A DNA stretch of 5,467 nucleotides from Alphaproteobacteria bacterium (GTDB lineage: Bacteria > Pseudomonadota > Alphaproteobacteria > Micavibrionales > CSBR16-224). The DNA lies in contig SKHU01000243.1 in the NCBI GenBank assembly GCA_007116755.1, positions 1 through 5,467 of the forward strand, written 5' to 3'. A program made the translations under genes and the position numbers. Numbering within the stretch: the stretch's first letter is position 1; each line of letters opens with the position of its first letter. Below the pieces are notes generated by a model. That model did no database searches. It saw only the letters and a program-made list of their open reading frames with translations, and was not told the origin of the DNA. Shown piece after piece: positions 1-4,040 of this stretch.

Positions 1-1
1 C

Positions 2-685
2 GATGCGGCAGAAGAAATACTCGATTCCGTGCGCGCCGTAAGCGATCAGGTGCTCAGCCTTGAGAGGCAGTTGATTGGCCAGAGCGACCGCGTCAGCGGC
101 GATGTTCTCCTGACCTTGCCGCCCTGCCTTGCCACGCATCTTCTGTTTGCACATATGCCGCGCTTTTATAAAGAATATCCCGGCGTCAATCTGCAGATTT
201 CCGCGACCAATGAATTTGTCGATCTGTCCAAAAGGCAGGCCGATATCGCCGTGCGTCTAACAAACAATCCCGAAGCGCATCTGAACACGCATCTGTTCGG
301 TAAAAAAATTGCCGACGTGTCCATGGCACGCTATACCGCTGACGGGGATGCGGAAGATATGCCGCTGATTGCATGGGACAATTCCGTGGATTTTGAACGC
401 TGGATGGAATTGTCCGGCGCGGGCGACAGCACGGTGCGCTGCGTGATCTCTGAACCTTTGGTGCAGGTTCATGCCGTGAAAAGCGGCATTGGTGATGCGG
501 TGTTGCCGTGTTTTGTCGGTGACAGGGAAGACGGGCTACAAAGACGGGGCGATGTTTTTACCGGATTCGAGGCATGGGTTGTCACCCATAAAGATATGCG
601 CAATGCCGAGCATATCAAGGCAGTGAAAGAGTTTATTTATGCCGTTTTCGATTCGGAAGCTTCGTTTGTGAGCGGTGGCAATTGA
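2..685 (+). CDS. LysR-family transcriptional regulator, 3' part (N-terminal DNA-binding domain outside window)
   Basis: The frame is open from base 2 to the TGA at 683-685, giving 227 residues. LysR proteins are usually about 300 residues, so roughly 70 residues holding the winged helix-turn-helix lie off the left edge. The first ~27 visible residues fit the linker helix (VLSLERQLIGQ), and VSGDVLLTLP then opens the periplasmic-binding-protein-like effector domain. Family-typical stretches are FYKEYPGVNLQIS, the ADIAVRL motif, a late KSGIGDAVLPCFVGD segment, and a C-terminal VVTHKDMRNAEHIKAVKEFI. In the family, such proteins bind a small co-inducer and control nearby or divergent genes. The target here is unknown and may lie off the left edge. 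The deaminase downstream has the same orientation but is separated by a terminator and ~240 bp, so it is probably not co-transcribed. The subfamily is clear; the ligand is not. Confidence 0.93.
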   Translation, partial: DAAEEILDSVRAVSDQVLSLERQLIGQSDRVSGDVLLTLPPCLATHLLFAHMPRFYKEYPGVNLQISATNEFVDLSKRQADIAVRLTNNPEAHLNTHLFGKKIADVSMARYTADGDAEDMPLIAWDNSVDFERWMELSGAGDSTVRCVISEPLVQVHAVKSGIGDAVLPCFVGDREDGLQRRGDVFTGFEAWVVTHKDMRNAEHIKAVKEFIYAVFDSEASFVSGGN

Positions 686-830
686 ATAAAAAAGAAAGGC
701 CGGCGCGTTTTCGTCCAGAAGCAGCGCCGGCCCTTTGCAGTTACAGGGCTGTTTTATGATTTTTTTGCCGTCCGTTCGGCGGAGAGAAATGCCGTCCGGA
801 TAGCGCAGAGCTATGTTACCGCTCGCTCAG
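684..830 (-). ncRNA. Candidate leftward small RNA in the LysR-deaminase gap
   Basis: A perfect TATAAT on the minus strand (837-842) points at the terminator 698-732, which would give a transcript of about 140-147 nt. No start-codon-led open frame exists on the minus strand between them; the longest open stretch ends at the TAA complementary to 741-743 and has no ATG, GTG or TTG. The interval has internal pairing: a perfect ATAGC/GCTAT hairpin with a 5-nt loop (800-814) and two copies of GCCGTCCG on the plus strand (767-774, 791-798). The -35 region is poor. The alternative is that TATAAT is chance and the hairpin is simply the LysR terminator. I do not recognise an RNA family. Confidence 0.3.
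698..732 (-). terminator. GC-rich terminator hairpin, best U-tract on the minus strand (possibly bidirectional)
   Basis: A 9-bp perfect stem (GGCCGGCGC at 698-706 with GCGCCGGCC at 724-732) closes a 17-nt loop. Read on the minus strand the stem is followed by TTTCTTTTTTATT (697 downward), a good intrinsic terminator tail. Read on the plus strand the tail is only CTTTGC. The hairpin begins 12 nt after the LysR stop, so it may also serve that gene from the A-tract side. Confidence 0.72.
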
Positions 831-836
831 ATAAGG

Positions 837-842
837 ATTATA
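837..842 (-). promoter_or_regulatory. Possible -10 box for a leftward transcript
   Basis: A perfect TATAAT reads on the minus strand at 842-837. No convincing -35 lies 15-18 bp upstream (TGGCGG is the best at 18) and there is no TG extension. Its only support is the minus-oriented terminator downstream and the same perfect hexamer in three better-supported minus promoters in this window. Confidence 0.3.
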
Positions 843-893
843 AGTTTTTTACCATTGAAACCGCCAGCAGAAAGGGTGCAAAGACTCTCTGCG

Positions 894-905
894 TTTTTGC
901 AAAAA
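894..905. promoter_or_regulatory. 12-bp perfect dyad TTTTTGCAAAAA upstream of the deaminase
   Basis: This is a perfect palindrome ending 21 bp before the ATG at 927, just upstream of the ribosome binding site. Its place in the leader would suit an operator. It is A/T-rich, so chance is a real possibility. A similar 10-bp core (TTTTGCAAAA) recurs at 1946-1955 near another gene. Confidence 0.3.
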
Positions 906-926
906 TAAACGTGACGGAGAAAATAA

Positions 927-1415
927 ATGACGGATACGGCAACGGAGCGGCATGAAGAGCTGATGCGCCGCGCTTATGACCTTGCCTTGAAAAGCTATCA
1001 TGAGGGCGGCTGCCCGATTGGCGGCGTTCTGGCCGACCGCAAAACGGGAGAGGTGCTGGGCGAGGGGCATAACATGCTGGTGCAGGAAGGCAATCCCGTG
1101 ATGCACGGAGAAATGGCGGCGCTGCGCAATGCCGGACGCATGGAGAACCGCTACCATACCGTTCTGTACACAACATTGCAGCCCTGTTTTATGTGTGCGG
1201 GAACGATTGCGCAATTCGGCATTCCGCAAGTTGTGATCGGCGATACCGTCAATGCCGGCAGTGATGAAACCGTGGTTTTTCTGCGAAGTCGCGGCATTGA
1301 CGTTGTTATTCTTGACCCTGAAAGCAGCCGGGCGGCACAGGATTGTATTGCGCTGGCAGAAAAATTCCGGGCAGAAAAACCGGAATTATGGGCGGAAGAC
1401 TGGGGCGGGCTTTAA
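927..1415 (+). CDS. Cytosine deaminase, yeast Fcy1-type (zinc-dependent, CDA fold)
   Basis: The protein has 162 residues, close to the 158 of yeast Fcy1. Family role: hydrolytic deamination of cytosine to uracil, feeding pyrimidine salvage in the cytosol. Visible zinc site: H60 in HGE with catalytic proton shuttle E62, and C87 and C90 in PCFMC. Similarity to Fcy1 from memory extends beyond these motifs: EGGCPIGG, GHNM with substrate-contacting N49, LYTTLQPC, the GIPQVVIGDTVN strand, and a C-terminal ELWAEDWG matching the Fcy1 tail, with D158 equivalent to the cytosine-binding Asp. That tail separates it from tRNA adenosine deaminase TadA and guanine deaminase. It is unrelated to the amidohydrolase-fold CodA of E. 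coli. ATG 927 is chosen because GGAG (916-919) lies 7 nt upstream. The gene appears single, converging on the small membrane protein gene at 1486-1860. Substrate is inferred; a broader nucleobase or nucleoside deaminase remains possible. Confidence 0.9.
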   Translation: MTDTATERHEELMRRAYDLALKSYHEGGCPIGGVLADRKTGEVLGEGHNMLVQEGNPVMHGEMAALRNAGRMENRYHTVLYTTLQPCFMCAGTIAQFGIPQVVIGDTVNAGSDETVVFLRSRGIDVVILDPESSRAAQDCIALAEKFRAEKPELWAEDWGGL

Positions 1416-1440
1416 GGGATAAAACTTTACGGGATAAAAT
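1411..1440. repeat. Two tandem 15-bp units across the deaminase stop codon
   Basis: Units 1411-1425 and 1426-1440 match at 13 of 15 bases, sharing the core GGGATAAAA. The first contains the TAA stop of the deaminase. It looks like a small local duplication, and no terminator is obvious here. Confidence 0.7.
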
Positions 1441-1485
1441 TTGTTCCGTATTGTGCCTGCCGTAATCTATGCCGTACATGTGGAT

Positions 1486-1860
1486 TCAGCGTGTTTTCAG
1501 AGTTTTTGTGTGTTTGGAGGTATGGCGCTCTATACGGTTTTCGGCCGCGCATGTCAGAAAACAGCTGAGAACAAATCCCAGTGTGAAACCGCCCAGAATA
1601 CTGTTGGAGAGTCGCTCGGTCTGCACCTGAAGGCGGGCGGAATCGGAAAGGGTGCTTTGCTGTTGCTCCGTTGTTTGTACGGCGGCATTACCTTCACCTG
1701 TCCGGCTATCCGGCTGCAACGCCCATATTCCTGCGCCAAAAACAAGACTGCTGCACAAAAACAATGTGCCTGTATAGCGCAGTATTTTTGCGGATATTTT
1801 TTCCGCAACAGTTTGAAAAATGGTTTTCAGTTGTGATGTGCTGTTTGAAAGCTGTTTCAT
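1486..1860 (-). CDS. Small two-helix membrane protein, unknown function
   Basis: A 124-residue protein I do not recognise. The start is well supported: ATG at 1860-1858, preceded 7 nt upstream by a full AGGAGG (1868-1873) and a TATAAT promoter. Residues ~28-48 (RYTGTLFLCSSLVFGAGIWAL) form a first membrane helix and ~87-105 (SILGGFTLGFVLSCFLTCA) a second. The 49-86 linker is hydrophilic and rich in Q, T and S, with some coiled-coil-like character. Lysines at the N-terminus and a K/R/H-rich C-terminus suggest both ends in the cytoplasm and the linker outside, by the positive-inside rule. Several cysteines (36, 100, 104) sit in or next to the helices. Plus-strand open frames over the same bases lack a ribosome binding site. 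It is transcribed towards the deaminase gene. Existence of the gene is likely; function is unknown. Confidence 0.75.
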   Translation of the reverse strand: MKQLSNSTSQLKTIFQTVAEKISAKILRYTGTLFLCSSLVFGAGIWALQPDSRTGEGNAAVQTTEQQQSTLSDSARLQVQTERLSNSILGGFTLGFVLSCFLTCAAENRIERHTSKHTKTLKTR

Positions 1861-1867
1861 GACTCTT

Positions 1868-1873
1868 CCTCCT
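1868..1873 (-). promoter_or_regulatory. Strong ribosome binding site AGGAGG
   Basis: AGGAGG on the minus strand, 7 nt before ATG 1860. It fixes the start and is the best evidence that the small membrane protein gene is real. Confidence 0.8.
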
Positions 1874-1888
1874 GCAAATATTTTTCAT

Positions 1889-1917
1889 ATTATATGGGGC
1901 AGCCGTAAATACGGCAA
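1889..1917 (-). promoter_or_regulatory. Sigma70-type promoter for the 1486-1860 gene
   Basis: On the minus strand, -35 TTGCCG (1917-1912) and -10 TATAAT (1894-1889) are separated by exactly 17 bp. Expected transcription start is near 1882, giving a leader of about 22 nt that holds the AGGAGG site. Dyads overlap or abut the -35 box. Confidence 0.65.
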
Positions 1918-1931
1918 TGCAAAGCTTTGCA
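1902..1931. promoter_or_regulatory. Two adjacent dyads over the -35 region, candidate operators
   Basis: GCCGTA-AA-TACGGC (1902-1915) covers the spacer and most of the -35 box. The perfect 14-bp palindrome TGCAAAGCTTTGCA (1918-1931) begins immediately upstream of the -35. A third short palindrome TTTTGCAAAA lies at 1946-1955. Such positions suit repressor or activator binding. No regulator can be named from the sequence. Confidence 0.45.
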
Positions 1932-1986
1932 ATCATAAAATGCGGTTTTGCAAAAACGGGAGGGAGAAGGGGGAGGCCAGTTCAGC

Positions 1987-2256
1987 TCAACTCAGGCGAT
2001 CATGGCGGCGCTTGCGGATCAGGCGGTTGATATAGTGATCTTCCATACAGCTTTGGATCAGCGCCATACCGATGGCGGAGGCGAGAAAACAGAGAAACAG
2101 AAAGAATTTGACGCGGAATTCCAGCTCGATGCCGGTCAGCAGGATCAGAAAACCGATCATGCCGCCGGTATAAAGCCCCTGTCCGATCAGATTCGAAGCC
2201 CGTCTTGTCCAGACGCTGCGCTCCTGTTTTGAAATTCTTTTGCGTTCTTTTTGCAT
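1987..2256 (-). CDS. Small two-helix membrane protein, unknown function
   Basis: An 89-residue protein I do not recognise. An upstream in-frame ATG exists at 2274, but the AGGAGG (2266-2271) overlaps that codon and its successors and lies 9 nt before ATG 2256, so 2256 is the better start. The N-terminus is strongly basic (KERKRISKQERSVWTRR). Helices are at about 23-44 (IGQGLYTGGMIGFLILLTGIEL) and 49-69 (KFFLFLCFLASAIGMALIQSC), with a very short loop between them. The C-terminus is again basic (NRLIRKRRHDRLS). Both termini are therefore predicted cytoplasmic, with a hairpin in the inner membrane. It lies 111 bp downstream of the universal stress protein gene but has its own extended -10 promoter. 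The next minus gene follows 126 bp on. It shares topology but no obvious sequence with that neighbour. Confidence 0.75.
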   Translation of the reverse strand: MQKERKRISKQERSVWTRRASNLIGQGLYTGGMIGFLILLTGIELEFRVKFFLFLCFLASAIGMALIQSCMEDHYINRLIRKRRHDRLS

Positions 2257-2265
2257 GGCGCTGTT

Positions 2266-2271
2266 CCTCCT
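2266..2271 (-). promoter_or_regulatory. Ribosome binding site AGGAGG that decides the start
   Basis: On the minus strand the site sits directly after the upstream ATG at 2274-2272 and 9 nt before ATG 2256-2254. A ribosome binding here would use the inner ATG, trimming six residues from the longest frame. Confidence 0.75.
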
Positions 2272-2304
2272 CATGCGAAATATGCGGTTTGCGCCGCACG
2301 CCTC

Positions 2305-2313
2305 ATTATATCA
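2305..2313 (-). promoter_or_regulatory. Extended -10 promoter for the 1987-2256 gene
   Basis: The minus strand reads TGATATAAT, a perfect TATAAT with the TGn extension. The -35 region (TATTTT, 2333-2328, 17-bp spacer) is poor, as is usual for extended -10 promoters. Start is expected near 2298, leaving a ~42-nt leader with a possible 5-bp hairpin (2283-2298). Confidence 0.6.
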
Positions 2314-2367
2314 CGCAAAATACAAGAAAAATACGGGGGAATTTTGCACTGATAGCTGATATATGCG

Positions 2368-3213
2368 TTAATGCGCCAACAGAACGGGGCGGTCGGCGTT
2401 ATACAGCATATATTTTGTTACGCCGCCGAAGACCGTCTGCTTCAGGCGGTGATGCGTATAGGCTCCCATGACGATCAGTCCGGCATCCATTTCTGCGGCG
2501 GCGGCCGAGAGCGCCTGCTGTGCCGTCATGTTTTCGCTGTTTTGGGGCGCAGGGGCTTCTTCCGCTTTGATGCCGTGATGTTTCAAATAACCTGCGAGTT
2601 CCTGGGCTTTTAACGGGAAGTTACGGTTTTCTCCGTCCTGACGGCTGAAAATCCTGACCGTGCTGTTGCCGTCAAGATAGGGCAGGGCATATCCGGCGGC
2701 GCGGGCGGCCTCAATGCTGCCGTCCCATGCAATCAGGACGCGGTTGTTATAGGGCGACGGTTTTTCACCGGGCGGAACGACGATGACAGGGCGCGCACAT
2801 GCGGTCAGCACGCCGCCGACAGTGTCGGTAAAGCTTTCATTGCTGCCGCGGCACATTATGACTGCATCGGCGATGCGGCCGCGCAGGGCAATGGCATCCT
2901 CGATTCGGCCTGTGGCGCTGTGGAATGAGAATTCCGCAGGTTTTGCGGTTTTGGAGGCTGTTTTTATTTTTTCTTCGGCGCTGTTTTTCAGCTTCTTATT
3001 CTCTGCTTCGACATCGTCCAGTGTTTTTTCGGTATAAACCGGCGCACCGTAAAGCGCGTAATAGGGCGCAAAAAAATCCTGCGGATCGGGCAGGACATGC
3101 AGGACGGAAACATGTGCGCCGAATTTTTGTGAAAGGCCGGAGGCATAGTGAAACGCGGCCAGTTCCTTATCCGCCCCGCCGAACGGCACCAGAAATATTT
3201 TCGGTTGTGTCAT
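2368..3213 (-). CDS. Universal stress protein with two tandem UspA domains
   Basis: A 281-residue protein, the usual length for a tandem UspA protein. Domain 1 covers about residues 4-148 (KIFLVPFGGADKE ... RPVIVVPPG) and domain 2 about 156-281 (NNRVLIAWDGSIEAARA ... RPVLLAH). Both have the alternating alpha/beta pattern of the family. A charged insert at ~61-90, rich in K and E, may be helical. Domain 2 ends with VMGAYTHHRLKQTVFGGVTKYML, matching the ATP-binding signature G-x2-G-x9-G-(S/T) except that the second G is T253. In domain 1 the equivalent CRGSNESFTDTVGG lacks the first glycine. Family role: cytoplasmic stress adaptation, often nucleotide binding; the exact function here is unknown. 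ATG 3213 has an AGGGG 8 nt upstream. It lies 88 bp downstream of the beta-barrel gene on the same strand. Confidence 0.92.
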   Translation of the reverse strand: MTQPKIFLVPFGGADKELAAFHYASGLSQKFGAHVSVLHVLPDPQDFFAPYYALYGAPVYTEKTLDDVEAENKKLKNSAEEKIKTASKTAKPAEFSFHSATGRIEDAIALRGRIADAVIMCRGSNESFTDTVGGVLTACARPVIVVPPGEKPSPYNNRVLIAWDGSIEAARAAGYALPYLDGNSTVRIFSRQDGENRNFPLKAQELAGYLKHHGIKAEEAPAPQNSENMTAQQALSAAAAEMDAGLIVMGAYTHHRLKQTVFGGVTKYMLYNADRPVLLAH

Positions 3214-3287
3214 GGTTGTTTCCCCTCTGTTTATTTCTTGATTATTGTTAAGACTACGCGCAGAGTCGTGGAAATTCCAGAGAAATT

Positions 3288-3314
3288 AATGCGTTTTGAT
3301 TTTAAAAACGCATT
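3288..3314 (-). terminator. Hairpin at the 3' end of the beta-barrel gene, weak U-tract
   Basis: A 10-bp perfect inverted repeat (AATGCGTTTT at 3288-3297, AAAACGCATT at 3305-3314) has a 7-nt loop holding the TAA stop of the minus-strand gene (3302-3304). On the minus strand it is followed by AATTTCTCT, so any termination is probably partial. It could also protect the 3' end of the mRNA. Confidence 0.5.
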
Positions 3315-3907
3315 TTGGCACCTGCGGCTAGAACCGGCTGGCTGCCGCCGTGCAAAAGCAAAAGATAGGGGCGGATTTCCCTGCCGTTAACTTCGAAAGA
3401 TAAACGGTTTTTGCCTTGAACAGACAGCGCAACCAGCGGTTTGGGGCCGGTATAGCTGCCGCGTTTGTTATATCCTGTGGGAAAAATGCCCGTCAGCGTG
3501 TCGAGTTTAAAATTCTGCCGTTCCATCAGCGTGTTTTCAACGGCAATATAGACGGCGCGGTCACGGAAACTGTTGCGATGAATATAACCGATATGCAGGT
3601 TTTGAGTCAGACGCGGCGCGGCTGCGATGTGGAATTTTGCGCCGATACCGGGATTGAATTCATTGTATTTTTGGAACTCGCCGTTTTCGTGATAGCCGCG
3701 TGATCCGATATGGTATGAGCCGAACAGAACGCCTGCTTCCGTCAGGCTGATATTGAAAGCGCTGCTGTTATCCGGCTCCGTATCGGAGCTTCCGGCTGTG
3801 ACATTTTCCATCGGCATGATGGCAAATGACGCTGCGGCCACACTGGCAAGAGCGGCACGCCGCCAGAATTTTTTACCTGTTTTACTTTTATGTGTTGCTG
3901 CACTCAT
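3302..3907 (-). CDS. Putative outer-membrane beta-barrel protein with signal peptide
   Basis: A 201-residue protein, not assigned to a named family. The start at ATG 3907 is chosen because the further upstream ATG (3949) lies inside the promoter spacer. The ribosome binding site is weak, with only an A8 tract (3920-3927) ahead. A signal peptide is clear: basic MSAATHKSKTGKKFWRR, hydrophobic AALASVAAASFAIM, and likely cleavage after V-T-A at about residue 38. The mature ~163 residues alternate polar and hydrophobic positions as in beta strands. Aromatic-rich turns include GSYHIGSRGYHENGEF and YNEFNPGIGAKF. The chain ends in AKMRF; a C-terminal phenylalanine is the usual recognition signal for the barrel assembly machinery. 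Size is similar to 8-stranded barrels such as PagP, but I do not see PagP motifs. A role in the envelope is inferred; enzymatic or structural function is unknown. Confidence 0.78.
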   Translation of the reverse strand: MSAATHKSKTGKKFWRRAALASVAAASFAIMPMENVTAGSSDTEPDNSSAFNISLTEAGVLFGSYHIGSRGYHENGEFQKYNEFNPGIGAKFHIAAAPRLTQNLHIGYIHRNSFRDRAVYIAVENTLMERQNFKLDTLTGIFPTGYNKRGSYTGPKPLVALSVQGKNRLSFEVNGREIRPYLLLLHGGSQPVLAAGAKMRF

Positions 3908-3940
3908 CTGTTTGACATCTTTTTTTTCAGGATGCAGGAC

Positions 3941-3968
3941 ATTATACATAAATATGTAAAATAGTCAA
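3941..3968 (-). promoter_or_regulatory. Sigma70-type promoter for the beta-barrel gene
   Basis: The minus strand has -35 TTGACT (3968-3963), a 16-bp spacer and a perfect -10 TATAAT (3946-3941). Start is expected near 3934, which gives a ~27-nt leader to ATG 3907. This is the strongest promoter match in the window and excludes ATG 3949 as a start from this transcript. Confidence 0.7.
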
Positions 3969-3988
3969 GGGGATTCGCTATAAGGGCG

Positions 3989-4018
3989 TTGACCTGCGGC
4001 TTGCTGCGGCGATAGAGT
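3989..4018 (+). promoter_or_regulatory. Possible promoter for the SelO gene
   Basis: TTGACC (3989-3994) is a good -35, and TAGAGT (4013-4018) is a modest -10 after an 18-bp spacer. It faces away from the beta-barrel promoter across ~20 bp. A CTGCGGC direct repeat (3994-4000, 4004-4010) lies in the spacer. Confidence 0.35.
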
Positions 4019-4040
4019 GGGGCAGATCAAAGGAGAGAGC

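Noticed and set aside
855..860. TTGAAA as a -35 box for the deaminase
   Set aside because: No acceptable -10 lies 16-18 bp downstream on the plus strand.
686..954. Open frame continuing after the LysR TGA into the deaminase gene, suggesting read-through or a remnant
   Set aside because: It contains no ATG, GTG or TTG start, passes through the terminator hairpin and overlaps the deaminase start in another frame. Chance is sufficient.
1441..1836. Plus-strand open frame (131 codons) opposite the small membrane protein
   Set aside because: It begins at TTG with no ribosome binding site, while the opposite strand has AGGAGG, a promoter and two membrane helices.
3238..3251. FNR-like box (TTGAT-N4-GTTAA) upstream of the universal stress protein gene
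   Set aside because: Only 8 of 10 consensus bases match, and it lies too close to the start codon for activation. It overlaps the only plausible -10, so a functional claim is not supported.
3252..3267. Imperfect palindrome GACTACGCGCAGAGTC upstream of the universal stress protein gene
   Set aside because: Two base pairs of each half do not match, and no clear promoter anchors it.
4017..4019. Upstream in-frame GTG as the SelO start
   Set aside because: It has no ribosome binding site, and it lies within the putative -10, whereas GTG 4041 has AAGGAG at good spacing.
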